Shown here: one piece after another, positions 14,349 through 22,443 of the stretch
Layout: each line of letters starts with the position of its first letter
Position numbering within the stretch: the stretch's first letter is position 1
Assembly: GCA_003138895.1 (NCBI GenBank)
Contig: PLHJ01000007.1
Location: 37,111 to 80,475 of the forward strand
Source: Acidimicrobiaceae bacterium
GTDB taxonomy: Bacteria > Actinomycetota > Acidimicrobiia > Acidimicrobiales > RAAP-2
Reading direction: 5' to 3'
DNA: 43,365 bases
The notes under the pieces: model-generated
Database searches by the model: none
What the model was told of the DNA's origin: nothing
Seen by the model: the letters and a program-made list of their open reading frames with translations, nothing else
Translations under genes and position numbers: made by a program

Positions 14349-16097
14349 ATGGCAACGATTCGCTTGGCCTTAGCCCAAATGAATGCTGTCGTTGGTGGAC
14401 TGAGCGAAAACGTCGGAACCATTCGACGCTTGTCACGCCAAGCCAATGCTTTGGGCGCTGACCTTATTATCACGCCCGAATTGGCGTTAACTGGTTACCC
14501 GCCGGAGGATCTCCTTCTAAAACAGGGTTTTGTTGACGCCGCGGCGCGGTCAATTAACGAGTTAGCCCACGAGAACGAAAATGCAGTGCTGGTTCTTGGC
14601 ACGGTGCTTGATGACTCCAATCCACTTGTTCACCTGGGTGCGTCGCACGACGGCCGCGGCGGTCCCGGACTATCTGCTTTTCCTCGGATTTCAAACGCCT
14701 TGGCAGTAATTTCAGATGGCCAAATTGGAGCCGTGGCGACGAAGAGGTATCTGCCCAACTACGACGTCTTTGACGAACAACGTTACTTTTTGCCCGGTAC
14801 TGGACCGTTGACGCTTCTTAACGTGCAAGGCGTTGCCGTTGGTCTTCTTATTTGCGAAGACGTCTGGATTGCCAACGGTCCCGCTGCTGAACTCGCGAAC
14901 CAGGGGGCATCGCTGTTGCTGGTGGCGAACGCCTCTCCGTACGCTCGTGGTTTTCCTCATGAGCGAGAAGCAATGCTGGTGGAGCGTGCTCGCGAAACTG
15001 GTTGCACGATTGCCTACGTCAACATGGTGGGCGGACAAGACGAGATTGTTTTTGACGGTCAAAGCGTGGTCATCAATAAGGAAGGTGACGTACTGGCGCG
15101 GGCTGTAGCTTTCGACGAGCAACTTCTCATTGTTGACATCGACGTTGAAGGATCAGATCGAGGTGAGCTCCTTTTGGTAACGCCGTCGCCAAAGCCCGCG
15201 GTCCCGGTAATTGTTGCGGAACCGCTGCCACTTTTGGACGAGGTGTACAGAGCGCTCGTCACCGGGACCCGTGACTATCTTCGAAAGAACGGTTTTCGTT
15301 CAGCGGTGATTGCTCTTTCGGGCGGCATTGATTCTTCACTCGTTGCCGTCATTGCCGCTGACGCCATTGGACCCGCGGCTGTTCACGGCTACGCCATGCC
15401 GAGTCGGTACTCGTCGGATCACTCAATCAGTGACGCACTGGAACTCGCAAAGCGCCTGGACATCGAGATCACGACGGTACCGATTGAACCAGCGCACGAA
15501 GCATTCGGCGCCTTGTTGCGCGAAGCAACCGATTCGCCCATTGAAGGACTTCCTGACGAGAACCTGCAGTCACGTATTCGAGGGGTTCTTTTGATGGGGA
15601 TCTCTAACGCGACTGGTTCGATTGTGCTGACGACGGGGAATAAGTCGGAAATGGCGACGGGCTATTCAACGCTGTACGGCGATTCGGCCGGTGGTTTCGC
15701 GGTCATCAAAGATGTACCAAAGACGCTCGTCTTCGCACTGTGTCGTTACCGCAACGAACGTGCGCTCGACGACGGTGACACACCTCCAATTCCTGACGCA
15801 GTTCTCACGAAGGCGCCATCCGCGGAACTTCGTCCCGATCAACGTGACGATCAGTCGTTACCTCCCTACGAATTACTTGATCCCCTCCTCGAGCTCTACG
15901 TGGAAGGCGACGCCACCGCCGCGCAGTTGATTCGCGATGGCTACGACCCGGCTCTCGTCGCTACCATCACTCGTCTCGTGGACCTCAGTGAATACAAACG
16001 ACGACAGATGCCGCCGGGGGTACGAATTTCGAAAAAAGCCTTTGGTCGGGATCGACGCATGCCAATTACCAACGCGTTTCGTTCCGAAAAATTATGA
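14349..16097 (+). CDS. nadE: Glutamine-dependent NAD+ synthetase
   Basis: The 582-residue protein has an N-terminal nitrilase-type glutaminase domain (1-275) with catalytic Glu44, Lys132 and Cys169 (in LLICEDVW), and a C-terminal synthetase domain with the PP-loop SGGIDSS at 324-330. It converts nicotinate adenine dinucleotide to NAD using glutamine as nitrogen donor, the last step of NAD synthesis. Its position divergent from glutamine synthetase fits the use of glutamine. The stop overlaps the next ATG by 4 bases. Confidence 0.96.
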   Translation: MATIRLALAQMNAVVGGLSENVGTIRRLSRQANALGADLIITPELALTGYPPEDLLLKQGFVDAAARSINELAHENENAVLVLGTVLDDSNPLVHLGASHDGRGGPGLSAFPRISNALAVISDGQIGAVATKRYLPNYDVFDEQRYFLPGTGPLTLLNVQGVAVGLLICEDVWIANGPAAELANQGASLLLVANASPYARGFPHEREAMLVERARETGCTIAYVNMVGGQDEIVFDGQSVVINKEGDVLARAVAFDEQLLIVDIDVEGSDRGELLLVTPSPKPAVPVIVAEPLPLLDEVYRALVTGTRDYLRKNGFRSAVIALSGGIDSSLVAVIAADAIGPAAVHGYAMPSRYSSDHSISDALELAKRLDIEITTVPIEPAHEAFGALLREATDSPIEGLPDENLQSRIRGVLLMGISNATGSIVLTTGNKSEMATGYSTLYGDSAGGFAVIKDVPKTLVFALCRYRNERALDDGDTPPIPDAVLTKAPSAELRPDQRDDQSLPPYELLDPLLELYVEGDATAAQLIRDGYDPALVATITRLVDLSEYKRRQMPPGVRISKKAFGRDRRMPITNAFRSEKL

Positions 16098-16663
16098 CGC
16101 CGGATTCGATTTTCGCCATCGAAGAGTCCGAACAATTGGCGGGACATTTTGTGGCGTGCTTCACCGGCCTGTATGAAGCGCTCGGCGAAGGCGCATCAAA
16201 ATTAACGGACGACGCGACGGTCGTCGTCGTGTTTGAAATGGCGCGAACCTTTGGCGATACGGCATCGTCGTTTCGTTCACTGCTCGCCCACCGAGCGGGT
16301 GTTGACCCTGAAGCAGCCCTCGGCAGCGTTCCCGAGATAAAAGAAGTACTGCTTCGCGCCATTAACGAAGACCCCTCCGGGGCATTATGTCTCTACGCCG
16401 TGTCGATGGTCATCGCGCCGCTACTGCTCGTGTCGCTTCGTGACGCTGGATCACGAGTGTCGCTCGTGTCGGCGGGGCCACTGAGTGAATGCACGGCGAA
16501 GGCCGCCGACGTCGTGGTGGGTGCAATTCGTCAGATTGGCGATCTCGCAGAATCGTGGGCGCCGGTGCTTGATGACGCCTGGCGCGAGAGCGCCAAGGCT
16601 CTCGGACGGACATTTGAGGCCTCCGGGTACAATGAGAGTCTCGGTTTGGGCCTTTTTGGTTGA
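16094..16663 (+). CDS. Hypothetical helical protein coupled to nadE
   Basis: I do not recognise this 189-residue protein. It is predicted to be largely alpha-helical, with hydrophobic helices such as VVVVFEMARTF and LYAVSMVIAPLLLVSLRDAG (about 97-117), no signal peptide and no obvious catalytic motif; the second helix could be membrane-associated. The overall look is of a four-helix or ferritin-like bundle, but the metal-ligand EXXH pattern is not seen. It begins within the nadE stop codon (ATGA overlap), and the sigma factor gene follows 58 bases later. It is real by codon use and coupling; function unknown. Confidence 0.75.
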   Translation: MTPDSIFAIEESEQLAGHFVACFTGLYEALGEGASKLTDDATVVVVFEMARTFGDTASSFRSLLAHRAGVDPEAALGSVPEIKEVLLRAINEDPSGALCLYAVSMVIAPLLLVSLRDAGSRVSLVSAGPLSECTAKAADVVVGAIRQIGDLAESWAPVLDDAWRESAKALGRTFEASGYNESLGLGLFG

Positions 16664-16721
16664 CGGCCACCGTATAACTACCGTGTAGCCCGCGAGACCG
16701 CCGGGAATGAAGGGAACGCCG

Positions 16722-17675
16722 ATGGCAAAAGATCGAATTGACCGGGACGATGAGGACCTCGTACGCCTCTATCTGTCCGATATTGGTCAATACACCCTTT
16801 TAACGAAGGACGACGAAGTTCGACTGGCCCAGACCATTGAAGAAGGTCGCGAGGCTGAGGCCGAGCTCGAGGCAGCCGAAACTGACAAGAAAATCAAGCT
16901 CACGCCCACAAAGAAGCAGGCGCTTCGACGAACCGTTATTCGAGGCGAAAAGGCGGAGCGCGATTTCGTCCAGTCAAACCTTCGACTGGTCGTGTCGATT
17001 GCGAAGAAGTATCAGGCGTCCGGTCTGCCGCTGCTTGACCTTATTCAAGAGGGAAACCTCGGTCTCATGCACGCCGTTGAGAAGTTCGACTGGCGAAAAG
17101 GCTTCAAATTCTCGACCTACGCCACGTGGTGGATTCGCCAGGCCATTACCCGAGGCATTGCCAACACGGGTCGCACGATCCGGCTCCCGGTACACGCCGG
17201 TGACACGTTGGCTCGTGTCCAAAAAGCACAATCACGCTTGGAATTGAAGTTTGGACGTCCTCCGACCATCAAGGAACTCTGTGAAGAGTGCGAGATGCCC
17301 GAAGACAAGTTGATCGAAGCGCTGCGCTTTCGCTCAGAGCCGATTTCGCTCTCCGAGCCGCTTCGTGAAGACGGTGACGCGGAACTCGGTGACGTGGTGG
17401 AAGACCGTTCGGCGGAATCGCCCTTTGACGTTGCTGCGGTGAAAATGATGCCTGCCGCAATCGAGAAGTTGCTCGAACCGCTGGACGACCGCGAAAAGAT
17501 CATTCTTCGTATGCGATTTGGTCTTGACGGGGCTGGTGAAGCCCGTACGCTCGAAGACGTTGGTGAGAAGATGAATCTCACCCGTGAGCGAATTCGTCAG
17601 ATTGAAGCGCGCGCCATGAGTAAGTTGCGTCACCCGTCGTCCGACACGGGCGCTCGCGACCTTCTGACGCTCTAA
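16722..17675 (+). CDS. RpoD/SigA-family sigma-70 factor (SigB/HrdB-like, short)
   Basis: The 317-residue sigma factor contains region 1.2 (DLVRLYLSDIGQYTLLTKDDEV), region 2 (SNLRLVVSIAKKY, LIQEGNLGLMHAVEKFDWRKG, FSTYATWWIRQAITR), region 3 (GRPPTIKELCEE) and region 4 (TLEDVGEKMNLTRERIRQIEARAMSKLR). It lacks the long acidic region 1.1 of principal sigma factors and is about the size of mycobacterial SigB. A short Lys-rich insert (KKIKLTPTKKQ) follows region 1.2. The ATG at 16722 has AAGGGA 6 bases upstream; one at 16707 is possible. WhiB proteins are known partners of this sigma class. Confidence 0.92.
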   Translation: MAKDRIDRDDEDLVRLYLSDIGQYTLLTKDDEVRLAQTIEEGREAEAELEAAETDKKIKLTPTKKQALRRTVIRGEKAERDFVQSNLRLVVSIAKKYQASGLPLLDLIQEGNLGLMHAVEKFDWRKGFKFSTYATWWIRQAITRGIANTGRTIRLPVHAGDTLARVQKAQSRLELKFGRPPTIKELCEECEMPEDKLIEALRFRSEPISLSEPLREDGDAELGDVVEDRSAESPFDVAAVKMMPAAIEKLLEPLDDREKIILRMRFGLDGAGEARTLEDVGEKMNLTRERIRQIEARAMSKLRHPSSDTGARDLLTL

Positions 17676-18442
17676 GCCCTACGTCGCAGGCTGAGCCGGC
17701 CGAACAACGCGAGGGTACCAACCACCACCACGCCGAGTACGTACGGCGTTCTTGAAGCGCGTCCGTCTCGAACCGTGACGGGTTGCGTGAATTGAAGGAT
17801 GGGCCAGGACCGCTCGTGGGCGATGCGGCTGAGGGTCCGGTCGGGATTGACGGCAAATGGGTGCCCGACAATTTCGAGCATGGCGACGTCAGTTTCGGAA
17901 TCGGAATACGCCGACGATGTTTCGAGGTCGATGCCTCTCGTGGCTGCTAATTCCTTGATTGCGACGGCCTTGCTTGGTCCTTGTGCGTAGAACTCGAGTT
18001 CCCCGGTGTACTTATTGTTGCTATCGACTTCTGCACGTGACGCAATAACACCGTTTATATGGAGCAAATCCGCGAAGGGTTCCACGACTTCTTCGGGGGA
18101 CGAACTCACAATCCACACCTCGTCGCCCAATTGCTGGTGGTGGACAATGAGGTCGGCGGCCTCTTTGTAAATGAGCGGCTCGAGTATTTCGGTGAGTGTG
18201 GAACGGACGATCTCTCGCACCTCGTCGCGGTCCCAGCCCTTGACCATTTTCAGCACCGAGCGGCGGAATTTTTCCATTTTGCTTTGATCGGCGCCGTACT
18301 GGGAAAACATAAATTGACCAAACACCGCTCGAATCAAGGTGCCGCGGTGAATGAGTCCTCGGGCGTGCAACTCGGGTCCTAGCGCCACGATGGACGGTTT
18401 CACGATGATCGTCTTATCTAGGTCGAAAAATGCAGCCCGCAC
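17672..18442 (-). CDS. HAD-IB family phosphatase with C-terminal membrane segment
   Basis: The 256-residue protein is a haloacid-dehalogenase-superfamily phosphatase of the SerB-like IB group: motif I DLDKT at 7-11, motif II SSSPEE near 113-118, the lysine in GPSKAVAIKEL, and motif III YSDSETD. An alpha-helical cap lies between motifs I and II. A C-terminal hydrophobic helix (about 233-250) followed by arginines suggests membrane tethering. Relatives act on phosphoserine or lipid phosphates; the substrate here is open. It converges with the sigma factor gene with a 4-base overlap. Confidence 0.88.
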   Translation of the reverse strand: MRAAFFDLDKTIIVKPSIVALGPELHARGLIHRGTLIRAVFGQFMFSQYGADQSKMEKFRRSVLKMVKGWDRDEVREIVRSTLTEILEPLIYKEAADLIVHHQQLGDEVWIVSSSPEEVVEPFADLLHINGVIASRAEVDSNNKYTGELEFYAQGPSKAVAIKELAATRGIDLETSSAYSDSETDVAMLEIVGHPFAVNPDRTLSRIAHERSWPILQFTQPVTVRDGRASRTPYVLGVVVVGTLALFGRLSLRRRA

Positions 18443-18481
18443 GTCTATATCGTAGGTCCCGACATCCTCGTCTCGAGTGCC

Positions 18482-19150
18482 TTAACTGATAAAAGCATCA
18501 GCGCACAACTCGGTTGCGTCGGCGCGTGACATCAGCACCACGTGGTCGTGCTCGAGGAATTGCATGTTGGGCTGGGGCAAAAGTGGTTGTTCGGAGCGAA
18601 CGACGGCGACCACGCGAACGGAATCGGGAAGGCGCAGTTCATCCAAGGTGAGCTGTTGGGCAACGGCCGGTGAATTCGCGGCGAGCGTGACCTCAATGAG
18701 ACGCATCTTGCCGTGCGCGAGGTCCATCAAGTTGACGATGGAACCAATTTCGACGGCCTCGTCAACGAGTGACGTGATGAGAGCGGGAGTAGAAACGTGA
18801 ATGTCAACGCCCCAGGACTCATCAAAGAGCCATTCGTTGCGAGAGTTGTTCACGCGAGCAATGACGCGAGGGACGGCAAATTCTTGTTTCGATAACCAAC
18901 TGATGACCAGATTGTCCTCGTCGTCACCGGTGGCGGCAATAACGACGTCAGTTTCTCGAAGTCCGGCTTGCTGCAGTGAAATGAATTCGCAAGCGTCACC
19001 AGTGACCACGATGATGTTCGGCAGCAAACTGCGGATTTTGTCGGCTGTCTCGCCGCGCTGTTCAATAAGAAGAACGTCGTGGTGACGGTCAACTAAGTCT
19101 TGGGCAATAGCAATGCCCACGGATCCTCCTCCAGCGATGACGACTCTCAT
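18482..19150 (-). CDS. TrkA-type potassium uptake regulatory protein (CeoC-like)
   Basis: The 222-residue protein has an RCK_N NAD-binding Rossmann domain (GGGSVG at 7-12, LLIEQR, VVTGDACE) and an RCK_C domain from about residue 140. It is a cytoplasmic regulatory subunit of a K+ uptake system. Its ATG overlaps the stop of the other TrkA gene (ATGA), a pairing conserved in actinobacteria as ceoB-ceoC beside an APC permease. No Trk/Ktr membrane channel gene is visible here. Confidence 0.92.
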   Translation of the reverse strand: MRVVIAGGGSVGIAIAQDLVDRHHDVLLIEQRGETADKIRSLLPNIIVVTGDACEFISLQQAGLRETDVVIAATGDDEDNLVISWLSKQEFAVPRVIARVNNSRNEWLFDESWGVDIHVSTPALITSLVDEAVEIGSIVNLMDLAHGKMRLIEVTLAANSPAVAQQLTLDELRLPDSVRVVAVVRSEQPLLPQPNMQFLEHDHVVLMSRADATELCADAFIS

Positions 19151-19803
19151 GGTGCACCCGCGCTTAAGAGTTCGCGAAGTTGCAGCGCGCCTTGATTCGT
19201 CACCATGAACTGCAAGACATCGTCTTCTTGGCTGTAGAGCTCGTCAGTGTCAAGGCGTCCGACTTCGCCACGGATAAGACCCACGACGCGAATATCGTTG
19301 CCGACATTCAAACTGGTGATGGGCTTACCCGCGAGGTGGTCGGGCAAGATGCATTCGTACAGTTGCAGTGCACCAGTTTCGGAATCCCAGACCTTTTGCT
19401 CGTCGACCGGCAAGAGCCACCGCTTTACTTGCAGCGTTGTCCAGGTTGAGGTTGCCACGGTGGGAATGCCCAATTTTTTGTAAATGGCGGCGCGTCGCGG
19501 ATCGTAGATGCGAGCCACAATGTTTTGGATTTGATATTTGTTGCGAGCAATGCGCGCACAAAGAATGTTGGTGTTGTCGCCCGAAGTGACGGCCGCCAAG
19601 GCGTCAGCTGTAGTTGCTTCTGCCTGGTAAAGAATGTCGCGGTCAAAGCCTGAACCCACGATCGTCGTGCCCGTGAATCCCGAGCCGAGTCGTCGAAACG
19701 AATCACGGGTTTTGTCGATAACAACGACAGAATTACCCTCTTCGGAGAGTTGGGTGGCGAGGTCCGATCCGACTCGACCGCAACCTATTACAACGACATG
19801 CAC
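19147..19803 (-). CDS. TrkA-type potassium uptake regulatory protein (CeoB-like)
   Basis: The 218-residue protein starts MHVVVIGCGRVGSDLA from a GTG at 19803, which matches family N-termini; a GTG at 19830 would add nine residues. It contains the Rossmann glycine motif G-C-G-R-V-G, a FRRLGSGF stretch, VTSGDNTNILCARIAR and the IYDPRRAAIYKKLGIPTVATSTWT segment typical of actinobacterial CeoB. The C-terminal RCK_C domain follows. It is co-translated with the second TrkA gene and divergent from the APC permease fusion. Confidence 0.92.
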   Translation of the reverse strand: MHVVVIGCGRVGSDLATQLSEEGNSVVVIDKTRDSFRRLGSGFTGTTIVGSGFDRDILYQAEATTADALAAVTSGDNTNILCARIARNKYQIQNIVARIYDPRRAAIYKKLGIPTVATSTWTTLQVKRWLLPVDEQKVWDSETGALQLYECILPDHLAGKPITSLNVGNDIRVVGLIRGEVGRLDTDELYSQEDDVLQFMVTNQGALQLRELLSAGAP

Positions 19804-19863
19804 TGGGCTATCTGAACACCTTTTTAACACTGATGCAAATTTCGTCAGTGGCTTAGTAGCCGA

Positions 19864-22254
19864 ATGCTTAGTATTGCCTACGTGCCGAGTGGGGATGAGC
19901 AGTCAGCGAAGACCAGTCGAGTTCTTACTTCTCACGCGGATGTGGCCAAGGTTTATCCCGAATCGTGGGGCTATCGACTGAAGTGCGTTTTGCTCGGTCG
20001 GCCGTATGTTTCTGAACAGTTGGCCGGTGAGCGACTAAGCCGTCCCGTGGCACTGGGCGTGCTCGCTCCTGACTGCATTTCTTCCACGGCGTACGGCACC
20101 GAAGAAATTCTGACGCAGTTAACGCCGTTCATCGGACTCGCGGCGTTCGCTCTCGTCGTACCGATCATGTTCGTCATATTGGGTGTGTTGTTCTTCGTGA
20201 CGTTCTCCTATCTCGACGTCGTGAAGTACTACACGCAGGCCGGCGGCTCCTACGTTGTCGCGCGCGACAATTTTGGACCGAAGGTTGCCCAAGTCGCCGC
20301 GGTGGCGCTGTTGATTGACTACACGGTGACGGTGGCCGTGCAGTGCGCGGCAGGTACTGCGGCGCTGACGAGTGCGGTGCCGTCACTTCGCTCCACCGTC
20401 GACACGGTCCTCATTACGGTGCTCGTCGTACTCATTTTGATTTACGGGAATTTACGAGGCATCCGCGAAGCGGGTCGCATTTTCGCTTTTCCGACGTACT
20501 TCTATATCGCCGCGCTCGGCGCCACCGTCATCTTTGGTTACGTCAAGTACTTCAGCGGGTCATTGCACCACGTCAAACAACCAGCCACGCGTTTGTTGGT
20601 GGAAGGCCATCTTGGTGTGTCGGGTTCGGGCCTCTTGTACGGCGTCGCGTTTTTGACGTTGATGCGGGCCTACGCCAATGGTGGATCGTCACTCACGGGA
20701 CTTGAAGCAATTTCCAACGGTGTTGCGAGCTTTCGTCGACCCGAATGGGTGAACGCGCGAAAGACCCTGATGGTGATGTCGAGTGTGCTCGGGTTCTTGC
20801 TTCTCGGTACCGCGCTGTTGGCGCACTGGACACACGCACTGCCCTACGCGGCCGGATCGCCCACGGTCATCAGTCAAGAAGTCCAGGCGGTGTTTGGCTC
20901 GAGCGGTATTGGTAAGGCGATTTTTTACATTGTGCAACTCGCGACGCTGCTCATTCTTTACACGGGTGGTAACACCAGCTTCAACGGATTTCCCTTTCTC
21001 GCGAACTACGTCGCGACGGACAAGTATCTTCCCCGCCAATTGACCAAGCGCGGGCACCGATTGGCGTTCTCGAACGGCATCATCGTCTTGGGAGTTGTCT
21101 CACTTGTTTTGATTCTGGTGTTTCGTGCGCAGGTAAACGGCCTCGTCGCGCTCTACGCCATTGGTGTGTTCACGGGCTTCACGATGGCCGGTGCGGGAAT
21201 GGTGAAGCGTCACTGGACGCATCGCGAACGAAAGTGGCGCAGAGGCGTTGCGATCAATGCGATTTCCGCCACGGTTACGTTCTTCGTCGTACTGATTTTC
21301 GCCGTGGCCAAATTCACCCAAGGTGCTTGGATTGTCTGCTTTGTGGGTCCCCTTATGTACTTCGGACTCATTCGTCTTAATCGCCAGTATTCAAGAGAAG
21401 ACGAGGCGTTTGAAGCTGTGCGCCAGCGAGTGCCGCCACAACTTCGACTCAATCGGGTGGTCGTTTTTGTCGATTCCTACGACGTAGCGAGTGAACGAGC
21501 TCTGCTCTACTGTGCGACCCTCAACGCCTTTTCGGTGCGAGCCGTGCACTTCGATATTGACCCGGCGCAAACAAAGCGCCTGGAAGAGGCTTGGGGTCCC
21601 CCCGGCACCGCGTCCGCCTTGATAAACCTTGAAATTGTTGAGTGCGAAGACCGTCGATTGGGAAGGGCGGCACTCGAACTAGTGGCCGACGTCGTTCGTG
21701 ACGGTGACGTCTTTTGCATGGTGATTCTTCCGCGTCGGGGCTTTAATTCTCGCTGGCAGCGTTTCTTGCACGACCGAACGGCTGACGAAATGGCCGAAGC
21801 CATCATGCACGTGCCTCGCACGGCGGCAACGATTATTCCTTTCCGAATGACCCCCATTCGTCTCAATATTGATCAGCGGCAGAGTTCAACAATGAGCGAC
21901 GAAGTTGTTCGCGGCGCACTGAGAGAAGACGCGCACTTGGATGCCGACATTCGTTTGGCGGAACGTTCGCAGGGCACGGTGCCGATTGGTGCGCTCGTTG
22001 AACGTGAATCGATTGAAGTGGCTGGCCGAGTACGTTCGATGGTGATCAATCAAGAAAATGGCAATCGCGAATTGCGCTGTGTACTCGCTGACTCCACGGG
22101 ATCTATCTCGCTCATCTTCCAAGGTCGAACACAGATTCCGGGCATCGTGCGCGGCACACGACTTCTGGTGAAGGGGACTGTTTCTTCCTTGCATCGTGAA
22201 GCAATCATTCTTAATCCTGAATACGAAATCGTTGCGGGACCACCAACCGACTGA
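19864..22254 (+). CDS. APC-family permease fused to a C-terminal OB-fold domain
   Basis: The 796-residue protein has three parts. Residues about 50-490 form an APC-superfamily permease of about 12 membrane helices (the APDCISSTAYGTEEIL entry motif is typical of the actinobacterial DUF-type/KimA-like group). Residues about 510-660 form a soluble alpha/beta domain resembling universal-stress folds (LNRVVVFVDSYDVASERALLY). Residues 706-790 form a nucleic-acid-type OB-fold (VPIGALVERESIEVAGRVRS, LIFQGR, LNPEYEI). In Streptomyces and mycobacteria the OB-fold protein is encoded separately near ceoBC and the permease. The exact start is uncertain, because no clear ribosome site precedes 19864. A potassium role is inferred from the divergent trkA pair. 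Confidence 0.88.
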   Translation: MLSIAYVPSGDEQSAKTSRVLTSHADVAKVYPESWGYRLKCVLLGRPYVSEQLAGERLSRPVALGVLAPDCISSTAYGTEEILTQLTPFIGLAAFALVVPIMFVILGVLFFVTFSYLDVVKYYTQAGGSYVVARDNFGPKVAQVAAVALLIDYTVTVAVQCAAGTAALTSAVPSLRSTVDTVLITVLVVLILIYGNLRGIREAGRIFAFPTYFYIAALGATVIFGYVKYFSGSLHHVKQPATRLLVEGHLGVSGSGLLYGVAFLTLMRAYANGGSSLTGLEAISNGVASFRRPEWVNARKTLMVMSSVLGFLLLGTALLAHWTHALPYAAGSPTVISQEVQAVFGSSGIGKAIFYIVQLATLLILYTGGNTSFNGFPFLANYVATDKYLPRQLTKRGHRLAFSNGIIVLGVVSLVLILVFRAQVNGLVALYAIGVFTGFTMAGAGMVKRHWTHRERKWRRGVAINAISATVTFFVVLIFAVAKFTQGAWIVCFVGPLMYFGLIRLNRQYSREDEAFEAVRQRVPPQLRLNRVVVFVDSYDVASERALLYCATLNAFSVRAVHFDIDPAQTKRLEEAWGPPGTASALINLEIVECEDRRLGRAALELVADVVRDGDVFCMVILPRRGFNSRWQRFLHDRTADEMAEAIMHVPRTAATIIPFRMTPIRLNIDQRQSSTMSDEVVRGALREDAHLDADIRLAERSQGTVPIGALVERESIEVAGRVRSMVINQENGNRELRCVLADSTGSISLIFQGRTQIPGIVRGTRLLVKGTVSSLHREAIILNPEYEIVAGPPTD

Positions 22255-22443
22255 GCTGCTATTCGTTGTGTCGTAGGGTCTTTGTGCCCTAGGACGGGGT
22301 TGTATCGAACGACTTCTCAGACTCACTATCTAAGATGACGCGTTCGTGGTCGTTCACGTGTCTAGTTTGTTAGGCAATGTCGCGGCCGTTGTTGTGGTCG
22401 CACAAAGAGTGTCGATGATGGTTCAAAGAGAAAGGTGGTGGCG
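22255..22443. other. topA upstream region
   Basis: A 189-base gap separates the permease fusion and topA. A short TAGGG/CCCTA inverted repeat with an 8-base loop near 22276-22295 could be a weak 3'-end structure for the permease gene, but there is no T-run. The rest should hold the topA promoter; no clear -35/-10 pair is evident by eye. Confidence 0.35.
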
